A stretch of DNA of 64,000 nt from the NCBI RefSeq assembly GCF_001653235.2, contig NC_035795.1, positions 2,108,001 to 2,172,000 of the forward strand. Reading direction: 5' to 3'. Below the pieces are notes generated by a model. It saw only the letters and a program-made list of their open reading frames with translations. It was not told the DNA's origin and ran no database searches. Below, piece by piece: positions 33,701-46,533 of the stretch (the stretch's first letter is position 1; every line of letters begins with the position of its first letter). Position numbers and translations under genes: made by a program. This DNA is from Pochonia chlamydosporia 170 (Eukaryota > Ascomycota > Sordariomycetes > Hypocreales > Clavicipitaceae).

Positions 33701-36700
33701 GTCCAGTCTAATTACATCACTTCAGATCTGATGAGAAATTTGAGACGGCTTGAGGCAGCATTCACTTGGTCTCGCTGAAGAGCGTACAACGGAGCGCGAT
33801 TCTTCGATTGAACACCAAGGCGTGCTAAATCGAGCTCTTTATTTCACAAAGCATTCTCTTCACTTGTTTGTGGAGTGGACTCTCGAGTTTGGTGGGCAGT
33901 AATTCGACATAAGCAAAGCTCTTCTTTTGTTATTGCAGCACCAACTGGCATAATGCACCAGTAAATGGTATGCACCCACATCAGTGCGGCCGAGCGTAGC
34001 TAGCATCGAAAACCAAGACATGGGCCAGGACGAACGACGCTTCAGACCCTACCCAGCGTCAATCAGTCAAATATTGTATACGGAGTTGCAGCTGCGGCCG
34101 AAGCCCTGAGGCGACGCGAACCGCAGAACCGCCACGGCAGGTTGGCCGATTGTGGCTTCATGTTTATCTTGTCGAGTTGAGAAGTTCCTCTACACCGTCA
34201 CATGTAAGAGTCAGGCAATGGCCCGCCATGGCTGGCAAACCAGGTTCGACCAGGTTCGATTTCGCCATCTCGTGCCTGTCTGAACGCTCCTGAGGCTCAT
34301 GTATTCCCCAGAATTTCCATCTTTAACCGAGGGATCTTGTTTCTACACCTTCCGTTCGGGCGAGCATTCTGGAGTCACGAAGGAAGTCGGTGGAGCCCAT
34401 GGACCACATAATGGGGAAAGCAATGGCAGACACCGAGGTCACTCGCCACCAGCTTTTGTTCCATCTGAGGAAGAGAGGTGTTTAGTGTAATAGAAACCAT
34501 GTCGACAGCAGACGCCAGTGTTCGGTACGCAACCTCTCACTGGATACCTTCAATTCACCACAGAGTGGCCGCTCAGGCGATGTCGATCCGGACAAAATGG
34601 ACGGTCGGAGAGGGGGGATTTAGGTGTATGGGTCAAAGTCTAAGTTAGGGGCCAGTTCCAACACAATGGAAACGAGCTGCTTATGCATATCTTTGTGTAT
34701 CGGGTTGGCCGCAATTCGCAGCTCGTTGCCATGGCATCTTCTTGGTCCAGCCTTACCGCACCATTGCACTAGCGATGTAAGGGTTTGTAAGTCACTCTGC
34801 AAAGTCTATCTAGCCATATCCATACGGACGATATTGGCAAAGCAGTCTCGTGAGCTTTGAAGACTTGAAATATCACCACGAATCAGAATTATGCCCGAAT
34901 GATGTGAGCAAGTTTACATCAAGGCAATTAATGGCAGTACCACTTCAACCAGACAACTGGTCGACTTGAATGTCTTGCAATGCAATCTACGGGGCCCTTG
35001 ATGGTCGTTTGTGGTCAGGAATTTGCAAAACTGTCACTTTGGCCTCTTCAATTACTCTTTAGCCGTACCTCTCCATGGTTACCCAAGAGGCAGGAGTCAA
35101 ATAATTTGATGGTAACCTCACACCAACCAAGCACGGTACACTGACCCCGGATCGAATTCGATAAAATTATGTCTCAAGGCGGTGTTACTGTGTTTACACA
35201 CGATGACACAGAACAACCTCGACTTCGCTTCTGTAAGCGGACCTGCCTGCCAACTTCGCCAGAGCACCAAAAGTCATGTCATTCATCGCCAAGAAAGTGC
35301 ATTCCCAATGAGATGCAGCCAAACCGGGGCTACAAGCAGCCAAAGCCGATGGTGGCGTCCGGGGTCGCCACTAAATAAGATGGCCACACCCGCCAAGTCG
35401 ATTTAGGCAATCCTCCATTGACCCGAGAGAAGCCAGTGGCTCGATTCTCTTTCGAAGGAATGGAGTCAGTCCAAGCTGTGAATCTTGATTGCGAGTCAAA
35501 CAATCTCGCCTGACCTGGAGATTCATGTGTCCGAACATTCCGCCAGAGCGGATGAATGAATCGTGGCGCCCTGGATGGAAATGCCTTGGCTGTGAATTGG
35601 CTGCTAGCTGCTTCTTATTGCCGCCTAACATCTGCCCATTATCTTGTTATGAACGGTGGGTTACATTACCCCGTGGCCTGATCTGGCCAAGAGGTCCTGT
35701 TAGAATTCGATGGTGCATGCACACCTGAGCTGACGTATGACACTTCTTGGCTTCGAGACAAGCCATGCTCGTGTTCTGTATGATGGCCAGGAACAAAGAT
35801 GGTGACCATTCGTGCCGGTCAACTTCCGCTGCGAAACCTGTGGACCTCTAGTTCACTTCAGGTTCCAAACACTCAGGGCATCGTTTGCTGTCTCCGGTTC
35901 AAAACAGACCCTTCAACAGTCTTGCGCGTCACAATAGCTGGGAGCAGACAGGCAAGCTATCCAGCGTGGCGCACTCAGTCATGGCCAAGGCAATATAGCC
36001 TGAGACCTCATAGTAATACTCAATACGAACACATGAAGCAAGGCGTCTCTGTACCATTACCATGGTTTTCGTGCATTCGAGCCAGGGTCGCACAACATGC
36101 GAACATAGGCCAAGCACAACAGCCAAGTCAACCCTATCAACTTGGAGAATCGATCCGACGCGGAGAAGCCAACAATACACGGCGCACAGCGCATCTTGTT
36201 CAACGGAAAGGTAAATGCTAACTTTAGAAGTTTACAGCTAGCCAATTCAGCAAAGTCCGGGGCTGCAAATCCATACCTCATGGAGCGACAGACAATACAA
36301 TATCCCATGCAGGGTCAAAAGCAGTAACCTCTAACGGAAATGCACAAGGACCAGCATCTAACTGCCCCCAGCAAATAGTTCCAGACTCCCAAACAGGGAC
36401 TGGATTCAAAGTACAAAAACGTACAGTGACTTGCCAACATCTCCATGTCCGTCTCAAACAGGGCGCTTCACTAGAGCAGCACAACCATGGCCGACACAAC
36501 CGACTTACAGAAGGCCGCACCAGATCCTCAAACACAGGCTCGTATGTTCTGCTTTTGCTGGTTCCTCGTTTCGGGTAAATGGATAATATCATCACCCGCC
36601 GGGGCACCCTTTCCGCCCACTGGCCTCTTCTCTCAGCGCCCAAGCCCTTGGCCCATCCATGTATGAGGCTGAATACAATGGCCGACAATGCCGCTAGGAA

Positions 36701-38598
36701 ATCACCCGGTCGGCCGTGGCGGCCATGTGCTTTCGCTGTTGAAAATGCCCCGAGGTAAGACGGCAGATGCGCTCATACTCATCAGCAGGGTGGGACTCTC
36801 TGTCTCCATGCCAAGAAAGGCCCAATGGCTTCTTCGGATCCGTCTTGGATGACTCCGGAGACCAATGAAGATGAACAGCACAGCTTCACCACTTTGGCAC
36901 CAACATGAGCTGCAGATATTTCTTACCACCCATGTCATAACGGTACACATACCCTGATGCTCTGCCAACCACAAGGCATGGATGGACAGCAAAATGCATG
37001 CAAAGCCGTGGATCACTTGAAAATCTGTGGTCAGCACACCGGTGCATATGCATCACCACTTGGCCACCAAGACCAAACAACCCAGTGACCGGCAACGGGG
37101 AAGAGACAGAAACAAAATTATCATCACCACTGGATAGTCGGCAAGGGTCCTAACCTCCAGTTGCCATACAGGCTGATCATCTTTATCCACTTGGCCGCTG
37201 ATGTGCGTATCCGGCTGCATCCATTGGCCTGAAGCAATTTCGAACCCCGACCACAACAGCAAACTGACAACTCACCCATCTTTACCAGATGCGTTCATCC
37301 GTGCATCTTCAACCTTACTACCGTCGTGCCATCCGTGGTTCCAAAATCCACCACGGACCCAGCTCCCGTCCGTGCTCAAATAATAACCATGAAGTTTTGA
37401 CATATCCCACGTTTTATACCCTCTGTGCTTCGTCAACCCGTCAACCGTCCGTACCACCTACAGGGTGGATGCCCCTATTTCCGGACATGCCCTCAACGGG
37501 GCCTCAAATGTCCAGGGTCCGTCTGGTCCTAGCAGAATCTATGGTACCGCCTGGATCTTCATCACAGGCCCATCTGCAATAGAAGACGATGTGCAAAACA
37601 CCCCAGCGACCCTTGTGTCCACTCATCTGGCTCTTGAGTCATGTCGCCGTCCTTTGACCAACACAACCAAGCATTGGAACTTCCCGCAATCCTTGTTGGC
37701 CCCGTCCCGTACGGAGCACACTGTTGAGTTTTCTCCTGAATGGAGATTCTATTTCATATTTGTTGATGAAATAGTCTTTTTTTCATGATACCCCTGTTCA
37801 ACCGGCCGCACATATCCACTAATTGAAATGTTTTGCTCGGCCAAACTGCAATTCGGTTCATCCTCTCCGGAGACGCGGAACAGAACTCCTATTCTGGTTG
37901 ACTTTGATTGTCTGACTGGAGGCGCACTTCCCGCCGTGGATTTGTTGTTACCATGCCACATTGAGGACTGATCAGCCAGGACTATGAACTTAGGCGCAGC
38001 GTTTTCTGTCAAAGAATAATGAAGCTTGCCAACGTCAACTGGACAGATCCACAGGAACTGGTCTCTAGTCAAGTGTCACATGGGCGTTTTGTCTGAGCAG
38101 CCATGTGGTTTTGTCCTTGCTGGCAATGAGACATCTAGGATGGAAATGGATACCTGAGCAAATATTGCAGCTCCGGGAGTACCCTGCGGAATGAAACCCT
38201 CGTGCTGTGATTATGTGAGTACGATGTCAAAACTCCAAACTCGACTGAGGCTTGAAACAAGTCCACTGGGGATCACCTGTGAGCAGAAGGTCTGTGCAAA
38301 TCTTTGTATCACCGGGGACGTAATAGAGCATACTCTTTTCATGCAGTTGTTCTACTCCACGTCCAAATATGTAAAAATCTGCATACGCCTATGGTAGCCA
38401 TGATTTACATGAGGTTCCGAAACAAAATGAAGACAGCTTGCGATAGCAAAAGGACACTAACTGACCACCAAAACGCCCCATCCAGTATATTTGCTGAGCA
38501 TCGTTGCAATTGGAGAAGCTGAGCGAAACTGCGCACATATCCGGTATCAAGGTCCCAAATCAATATAGAGGTAGCATAATGTAAGCTCCATCAACCTA
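30707..38598. other. 7.9-kb gene-poor region
   Basis: I find no open frame here with a recognisable domain, convincing codon bias or a consistent exon-intron chain on either strand. Frames of up to about 163 codons occur but overlap on both strands as expected by chance at roughly 50 percent GC. The sequence is not obviously AT-rich or RIP-mutated and shows no long repeats by eye, only tiny ones such as a duplicated 10-mer at about 34239-34260. It lies between the acetate transporter start and the stop of the WSC gene. It may be a long regulatory region, contain non-coding RNAs, or hold lineage-specific small genes I cannot see. Confidence 0.5.
34239..34260. repeat. Tandem 10-mer duplication
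   Basis: The string accaggttcg occurs twice in direct tandem inside the gene-poor region. It resembles a tRNA B-box half but no tRNA fold surrounds it, so I list it only as a small repeat. Confidence 0.5.
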
Positions 38599-40993
38599 CT
38601 ACGAATGTCTTGCCTCTGCCAATAGTTGCGCCACTGGTCCCCGTGTGGTTAACGACGACGTTTGTACGCCCTCACTCACACGTCCAGGTAAAGACGACTC
38701 GGAAGTTGCGTGTGACATCGCATATAGCGGTACGGTTTGTTGATATCGTGGTGGACTGGTAACGGCCGGTAAGGGGCTTGAAGATTGCACTGATGCTCCA
38801 CCAGATGCTGCTTCATCAACGACTTCTGAGCATCTGAATACAGAAATCGCCCAAGATCCACCGCAGAATTCGTCTCCCGAATATTGACATGGCACATCGC
38901 ATGAACTCTCTGGCAAGCGAACAGCCTTGTCTTGGATAGATGAACCACACCAGCATTCGGAGCCGTATTCAGTGCCGGCAAAGGAGTAGCCACTGGCATT
39001 GCAGTGATTGATACATGTCAAGTTGGACATTTGGCCCCGTAAATAATCCACGGGCGTCGATCCAACGAGCGTTCGTGAAATGGCATCTTGGAAGCATCCC
39101 AAATAAATCCAGCCGGGAACGGCAACGCCGAAACTTCGTGTGTGCTCAGCGCTCGCAGTTGGAGCCGAGCAGCTGATGCTCGCTGCTTCAGTGCTATCTG
39201 GAGGTGTCGACGTGCCAGAAGTACCTGAGGCGCATGAAGTTGGTACAGATGAAGCAGTCGATGAACAAAAGTAGCCACCAGTACAGTGGAAACACGGCCA
39301 TCCTAAGCCACAAGGTACAGCTTGAGGAGGTGTCTCTTGTGGAGGGCAAAACCATCCATTTAAACAGTCACTGCAGTGGTACCCCCTCTCTGGACAAGGT
39401 CCTGTCTTTGGACTCGGTTCTGGCGTCATAGGCATTGTCGGAGTCAGACATGGCTCACTAGTAGCAGTGATTGTAACTGAACTGGATGATGTCTCCGTTG
39501 CACAGGTAACACTTTGTTCAACAATGGAAGGCTGCGATGAGCTTGTGCAGGTAGTTGAGACGCTCTCCATGACTGTAGGCTCCGGGGCAGGTGAATAGGC
39601 TGAAGGCAATACATTAGATAGTATGTCGTAGACACTGGGGTTTGCTGAAGGTATGATGTTCCAACTCGCCGTGGCCAGAGCAGAATCTTGAGATGTTCTG
39701 TTGAATGGGTTGAGCGTGAGTATGTTTCCTGACGCAGAGCCAATGCTTGCCGACTTGCACGGAATGAGAGCTTCCAGCCGAAGAATAGCATTGTCGTTTC
39801 GGCCAACAGCGCAAATAGCTTCCTTGAAATAGTACGCCACCGCATACATAATGTCTGCAACCTGGTTCAAGACGTCCCCCATTATCGGGGCTTCAATCAA
39901 CGCTGAGGCAGTTACGATTTGGTTGACGACGATTGATCCTTGAGCGATCACGCTCTTGAGGGTTTCGTTCAGGCTCCGCGGCGGTGGTCTGCTTGGTGTG
40001 GGAGCATTTGCAGGAGTTCCCCATGCTCTTGAGAGCGCAGGAAGAATATATGGAATAACCTCTTCAGCTGAAACAGAAGTCTGCTCCGCAACTGACGAAA
40101 CAATAGAGGTGATTGCATCAGGATCAACGGGGAGCACAGCCAGCATAGCATCAGTCAATGCTGCAGAAAGCTCTGTCTTCAGTCCAGCAACATCGGCGAC
40201 TAAATTGGACACAGGATCAAGCAAGGAAAGGGCCACGTCTGACTCTGGGTTAATCTCTCGCTTCCGAGGGCCATTGATGTCGATAGATGCATGACTGGTC
40301 TGCTGGGCTTTTTCCGATGTTTGGTACATCCAGGGTTTGCCTGCCTCAGCCTTGCCGGAACTAGAAGTCAAGCTCGTGAGGGCTGAACTCATCTGTTGTG
40401 ACCCCGTTGTTGTCGATGCGCTCAACGCTGCAGTCTGGTGGTATTTTTGGGATGACGAACTCGACGGATACCGTGTAGTATTCACGATTGGTTTGAAAGA
40501 TTCGGCCAGTAACCCGAGCAAGTCGACTTCAACCGGCGGTCGTGCCGTATCCAGGTCAATAATATCATCTACTCGGCTGTGGCTCGCAGTGGCCAACGTA
40601 AACGTAGAATTGGTATCGAAAGAGTCTTTTGATCGTTCTATGGAGCTCGTCACTTCCGTGTTCAAGTCGGAATCAATATTTCGAATCTTGGATGGAAGAT
40701 CCGTCACCGCATCGTTTGATCTCATAGCCTGCAAATGTCAGTTGGGCGTCTTGATATACTCCATTCAAGTCACTTGCCTGAAGCGCATTGCTACCTAATA
40801 TGCTCCCAAGCTGAAACTGTCGAGGATGCAATGACGATTGTTTTGGAAGATCGGGAGCCCTTACGACAGTGACAGTCACCGCAATGAGTGATCCGAGGAT
40901 CACGAGAGCAACAAGAACAAGTGCGGGTCTACTTCTTAGGACGAAGCTGCATTTCCATTCTTTTCTGTCCGCTGAGGGAGGTGTGGTAGGCAT
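38599..40993 (-). CDS. Membrane-anchored WSC-domain protein with Cys-rich segment
   Basis: Two exons, 40993-40778 and 40728-38599, encode 781 residues joined by an apparent GC-AG intron of 49 bp (GCAAGT...TTGCAG); without it the frame closes quickly. The N-terminus has a basic stretch then one membrane segment (about residues 24-44, ALVLVALVILGSLIAVTVTVV), so a type II or signal-anchor topology is likely with the bulk outside. A Ser/Thr-rich region follows, then a segment near 520-570 with paired cysteines (CSDCLNGWFCPP, CFHCTGGYFC). The WSC domain spans about 611-705 (GWIYLGCFQD ... CWCGSS ... FCGGSWAISVF) and has the eight expected cysteines. WSC domains bind carbohydrate and occur in cell-wall sensors; here anchor and WSC are at opposite ends to classical Wsc sensors. 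Function is unknown. Confidence 0.82.
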
Positions 40994-41519
40994 TTTGCGA
41001 AAATGGGAGTGAGAGAAACTCGGAGGTTGGGGTAGACTCGATAAGATACGACTCCAGACACAGAGTTCCCAAATTTGGTTCCAAAAAAACGTCCAAAAAA
41101 AAAAACGAAGGGATTTTGGTTGTGATGTCAATTGATGAGAATGAAAGGAGAAAAAAAAGAACTCGAAAAGAAAAAGAGAGATGCTAACCGAATTGCTGAG
41201 GAAGAAACGGCCGTTTACGACCTGCTCCTTCCATTGTCAAATTAGCGGTCCGAGATGGTGATAAGGAAGTCATTGTAGCACAAATATGGAAGCTCTTACC
41301 TTGGCATTGGAATGCCAGTGACGTCTCAATATGTAGTAGCGAGTTGCGCTCCATGCTCCATCACTGCATCTACGTCCGGAGAGACTTGTACTAGGATGAC
41401 TGCGAAGAAGAATGAGCCTTGATCTCTTCTTACTTGCTGTGTGATGCCGCTTTATCTACTAGTTAATTCTATGTCATCAAATATCCGTCAAGCGTTCACC
41501 TTTTGGCTACTTCGGCCAT
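40994..41519. other. Intergenic region upstream of the WSC gene
   Basis: This 526-bp region contains an A-rich run at about 41094-41105 and AG-rich sequence to 41180 (plus strand), which is a pyrimidine-rich leader for the minus-strand WSC gene. The NPT1-like gene ends at 41520. No coding signal is seen. Confidence 0.5.
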
Positions 41520-43027
41520 TCATCCTTGCGCTTTTTCTTCTTTACCCCATCGTGAAGTCTCATCACCGTCTTTCCATTCATGTTCCACATATCCAAGCTC
41601 CTTCTTCACCCGTTCAACTAGATCCTTGTCGCCGGTATTTTTACCAGCATTGTCACTACCATCTGTAAGCAAAACGAAACAACGTATGGTGCTGGCCTTC
41701 AGTGAAGCTCACCTAATTTTGATGGCTGGTCGCCCTGCAGCCGAGCTAAGTTTGATAACAATATTCAGAGGGACGGACTTGGTTCCGGTCTTCAAGTGGA
41801 CAAAGTCATTGGTGAGGAATGTGCCAACACCAAATGTTGGCTGAAACCCAAGATCCTCTGAAACCTTTTTGTATTCCAAGCAGCGATCAATGTTGAGCGA
41901 GTCAGAAAAGACAATCACTTTCTTCTCTTTGACGCCTTGCTCGTCGTAGTACTTTCGCATCAGCTTGGCATACTCTGCGGGATCTCCAGAGTCCTGTCTG
42001 ACACCCGTGAACAGCTCGGCGTAGGTCTTTGTAGATCCGTCACTGTTCTTGAAGACATCTCCAGATACAGCACCACCGTCCACAGACTGTACAGGGAGGC
42101 TGAAGGAATTGAGGAATTCGGGTGTACCAAATGTATCCGTCAAGGCAATTGCCAGATTCGAACCGAAGCATCCCACCCAATGGCGCAACGCCAGTTCCGT
42201 CGCTTTCTTATAGTCGTCAAATATGGCCGCCGTGCCCATGAACCATTCGTGCGCGACGGTTCCTACAGGAGGAATGCCGAATCGCATGGCCAAGTGAACG
42301 TTGGAAGTCCCTGACAACTTCCCGGGGAGGCCTTTCTCTGCAGCAGCTTTGGACGCCTTGACCAAGCCTCGGAACACCAGAGCCTGCGTATGATAGTCGC
42401 GTCTCCTTCGAGTGCCAAACTCCGAGGTTATGCAGCCAGCTTCTAAAAGACGCATGCCCTTGTCGAAGGCGAGGTCTTCTTGGCCATCGTAGTTCCAGTC
42501 GGTATCCATAAAGCGAAAGTATGCTTCGGATGTCAAAGCCAGAATGGGTATCTCATACAAGATGGTGTCCGACCATGTCCCTCGAATCTTGATATCAATA
42601 TCGCCAAGATCCGAATCGGCACCCGAGTCCGTGCCAACGGTTGTGAAGGTTATTACGACTTGCTCTCTGGGTCGCAGCTGGAAGTCTCGCAGGTAATTCA
42701 GATAGTCGTCGTTTAAGTACTTGCAGTGCGTCTGGAGAAACTTGTATTCCTCTGCAGATAACGAGATGTTTCCGAGTTCTGGAGTAATGGTTAGACTGGC
42801 TTAGCAGGTTGCTTTAATGCTTGCCACTTACTTCGAATTTGTTCTTCCAGCCATTTGAAAGCCGCTCTCGACAGCTTCTTGTCGGGAGTGCGATTGGTAA
42901 AGGCATAGGTGACGGGGACATCTTTGAAGTACTTGAAGACGGCGCATTGCATCGTCAACTTGTACAAGTCGGTGTCGAGAAAGGATATGACGCCTTCCGG
43001 GAAAGGCGACGAGCTGTTGAAATCCAT
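41520..43027 (-). CDS. npt1: Nicotinate phosphoribosyltransferase (NAD salvage)
   Basis: Three exons, 43027-42832, 42778-41713 and 41655-41520, encode 465 residues. The enzyme joins nicotinate to PRPP to make nicotinate mononucleotide, the first step of the Preiss-Handler NAD salvage pathway. Family landmarks are [18 protein letters not shown] near the N-terminus, [26 protein letters not shown] (its His corresponds to the autophosphorylated residue), [23 protein letters not shown] and [10 protein letters not shown]. The last exon supplies DNAGKNTGD and [10 protein letters not shown]. Its 3' splice site must be the second of two closely spaced AGs (at 41656); use of the first would give an immediate stop. 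It is divergent from utp4 with 784 bp between the starts. Confidence 0.95.
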
Positions 43028-43811
43028 GCTGCTGGTTGAGTGCTTAGGGCACAAGCACAATCACAAGGAGACGATTGCGCAGGTTCCCAATGAAGAGAAA
43101 TTTTCATGAAAGAGTCAAGTATTTGGTAGATGTCGTCGCTGAAGTGTAGGATCGACCTTGCAGCTCTTGGCACCTTGATAGCTCGAGGTGTGTTCCGCGT
43201 CGGCCGCTTCCGTCGTTTTGTCGTGGGGGCACAATTACACGTCAGGAACACGTCAAGGACGATGGCGCCGTGATGGAGGTTGGCTCTTGTTTGGCAGTCG
43301 AGATTCGAATGCCTCGAGATTGGGCCAGAGTAGCAAATAAGAGTGTAGGTCGCCTGTCGGAGCACAGGGGACCTCGGATTTATCGCATTGAGGGTCGGAA
43401 GAAGGTGATGCAGAGCTGAGTCACGACGAGGAAGAGAAACGACCAAAGGGCAAAGAGCTTTGGTTTCATAGTCAGGCGAGACGAAATGGTCGGATTGGCT
43501 CTATGGTTGGAAATTGGTGGGGTGGAGGGGCATTTCGTGCATTGACCACACCTTAAATCGCTGTTGCAGGCTTTTGCACTTTGGCAGCAGAAAAAAAATC
43601 TGGGCGAGGCTGAACTTTTTTTTTCTGGGTTTTGTCCATGCGATCCAGTCCATCGCAGGCAATCCATCCGTCTCGCCCAGCACAACCAGCCGGAAACCTA
43701 TAGCTCTAACATCTGGTGGATTTCGACGGTTTGGGCAGCTGCGGTATTCGAGTTTCGATCGTGCCCATTGCTCGCTCGCCCTGTTGAGCAATCTCCTTAT
43801 CCGCAGTCACG
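43028..43811. promoter_or_regulatory. Bidirectional promoter region of npt1 and utp4
   Basis: The starts of npt1 (minus) and utp4 (plus) lie 784 bp apart with no other supported gene between. Pyrimidine-rich leaders precede each start. I do not identify specific factor sites. An ORF reading from 43514 is a shadow overlapping the utp4 start region. Confidence 0.55.
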
Positions 43812-46533
43812 ATGGATGTGCATCGGTGCCGCTTCGTGCCGTACCAGCCATCCGCCATCAATGCAGTCGCTTTCTCACATCCCAAGACGAGATCAGCCAA
43901 GCAAAATGCTGTAGCAAGGCTAGCCATCGGACGAGCCAACGGCGACATTGAGATATGGAATCCCGCAAACGGGACCTGGTTGCAGGAGCTCGTTATTCGA
44001 GGCGGTAAAGACAGAAGCGTGGATGGCTTGGTTTGGGTCAACGAGCCTGACCAAGATCTGGGAGACGGCCGCATCCTCATTGGCAAGTCACGACTATTCA
44101 GTATTGGCTATACATCAACAGTTACCGAATGGGACATCGAAAAGGGCAAACCAAAGAGACACGCTAGTGGCCAACACGGCGATATTTGGTGCATCGCCGC
44201 ACAACCGCAAAGCGACAAGAATCAAATCGCCGGAGGCACTCAAGAGGCGCAAGGCCCCAACAAGCTCATTGCCGGTACCATTGATGGAGAGCTTGTCATG
44301 TACTCTTTAGAAGACGACGATCTCCGGTTCCAGCGAGTACTCGTCAAATCTCCCACCAAGAAGGCCCAGATGGTCAGTATCACTTTCCAATCCCGCAAAG
44401 TCGTCATTGTTGGCTGCTCCGACAGTACCATTAGGGCATACGACATTGCACGGGGCCACATGCTGCGAAGAATGACGCTTGGATCGGATCTCCTGGGTGG
44501 TTCCAAGGACATCATTGTTTGGTCTGTTAAATGCCTACCAAACGGAAATATTGTCTCTGGCGACTCGACTGGCCAAATCTGCATCTGGGACGGGAAGACA
44601 TATACCCAGGCACAGAGAATACAGAGCCACAAGTCGGACGTTCTCAGTCTCGCCACAAGTGCAGACGGCACGGCCATCATGAGTGGAGGCATGGATCGCA
44701 GGACAATTCTCTACAAGCAAAACCAGGCCTCCGGTCAACGATGGAGCAAAGTTTGGGGCCGTCGATACCACGATCATGATGTCAAAGCTATGGCTACGTT
44801 TGAGCACGGACGCATCAGCGTCGTAGTTTCAGGAGGTATGAAGGCTGCGCTCGCTCCTATCCACGATGAACGTTTGACTAACATGACCATAAGGACCGGA
44901 TGCAAACTTGATGCTTGTCCCATTGAAAGAGATGGGCAGAGAAAATCACCGAATGATGAGCAACTTGCCACAGCAACCTCCCGTTGTTAGTGCACCAAGA
45001 GCACGATTCATCGTCAGCTGGTGGGAGAGAGAAGTTCACGTTTGGATCCTGCGCAAGTCGGCTGCTGATTTGCAGAACGCGGCAGATGAGTATGGCGATG
45101 TTGACCAGAACCGAAAGCTCCTCAAGACAATCGTTGTCAAAGGCGATTCAAATATTGCTTCAGCAGCAATCAACCAGGAGGGAACTCTGCTCTTTGTGTC
45201 AACCGCAACTGATGTCAAAGCCTTCAGCCTTGAGCACAACCACCCTGCTAAACCCTCAGATGTGAAGCTGTCTGCCATTGAACTACCAACAAAGCTTTCG
45301 CAGCTTGGGGCCACGCAGGTCAAACTCTCCCCCGATGGGCAATGGCTGCTCGCGGTCCAGGAGGGGTCCCGGGTGCTGATGGCAAACATCCAATCTGAAG
45401 GTGCTTCGACCGAGACTTTCACACCATCAATCAAGCTTCAACGGCTCTCAAGACTCCGACGCCGCATTCCACGATATATTCAAAATGGCGGTCTGGGCAG
45501 CTACGACCGGAGCATTACGCAAATCACATTCAGCGCTGACTCAAAGATGGTGGCAACGGCTGACCTAGCTGGATACATTGACACTTGGGCATTGCGTGGC
45601 CATGAGAAAAATCTGCAATCCGGCGAGAATACGGAGACGATTGATGACGCGGCGTCAGCCTCTTCTGATAGCGATTCATCGGATGAAGAGGATGAAGGGG
45701 CCGCTGATATGCAGGACCGGTGGATTCGCAACCCTAATGCGAAACTATTGCCCAAACTGCCATCATCGCCGGTTGTTCTATCCTTCTCGGACTACGTACC
45801 CGGCCAAGAATCACCCGCAGAAGCCAAAGAAGAGGGCATTGACGATTACATTCTTACCGCGATAACCTCATCATGGAACGTCTTGGCGTTCAACCCTCGC
45901 CACGGGGCTCTGACCCCTTGGTCACGTCGACATCCCCGTAAAGCCTTGCCCGCACCTGTTCAGGACCTTTTGGATCTGCCAAAGGGCATCGTGTGGCAGG
46001 GTGCTCGAATGTGGGTGTACGGCGTGTCATTTTTACTCATGCTTGATATGGGACAAGATCTTCCCAAGCCCTCAGATGTAGACAGTGGTGACTTGCAGCT
46101 GCTCACGCAGGGCAATAAGCGCAAGAGAACGGGCCATACTACTGGTGCTGGAGGCAAGATGGAACGAGACAATCTCGCCCCGCATCAAGTTCGAAAACAT
46201 GGTGCTGATGAGCAATACGAGGATATCGACGTGGTTGAGGCCCCTCAACTTGATGAGAGTGACAGCGATGATGATATGCCTGACGCAGGTGGCGAACTGT
46301 CCAAACTCGGCTCAAAGCCAAACAGCAGTGATGCCGTTGTCCAAAGCACGGAATCGACCAAGGATGAACCCAAGAAATGGTGGATAACATACAAATATCG
46401 CCCTATTCTTGGCATAGTACCCATAGATACATCGGGACAAGATCTAGAAGTCGCCCTGGTTGAGCGACCTACCTGGGAGATGGACATGCCGGAGAAGTAT
46501 TTTGCGGGAGATGAATGGGATCGAAAACACTAA
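43812..46533 (+). CDS. utp4: U3 snoRNP / t-UTP component Utp4 (cirhin)
   Basis: Two exons, 43812-44835 and 44894-46533, encode 887 residues; the 58-bp intron (GTATGA...TTGACTAAC...AAG) restores GG-PDANLMLVP exactly. Utp4 is a WD40 protein of the t-UTP subcomplex of the small-subunit processome, needed for pre-18S rRNA transcription and processing in the nucleolus. The start MDVHRCRFVPYQPSAINAVAF is the family N-terminus. WD-like blades are visible as GDIEIWNPANGTWLQE, TSTVTEWDIEKGKP, DSTIRAYDIARG, STGQICIWDGKTY and GGMDRRTILYK, then SAPRARFIVSWWERE begins the second propeller. A long acidic Ser/Asp insert (about residues 590-620) and an acidic region near 800 interrupt the C-terminal part. 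The end YFAGDEWDRKH is complete. Confidence 0.95.

Noticed and set aside
34239..34260. B-box-like GGTTCGA strings as a possible tRNA
   Set aside because: No matching A box or cloverleaf arms at the right distance; no tRNA gene was found anywhere in the window.
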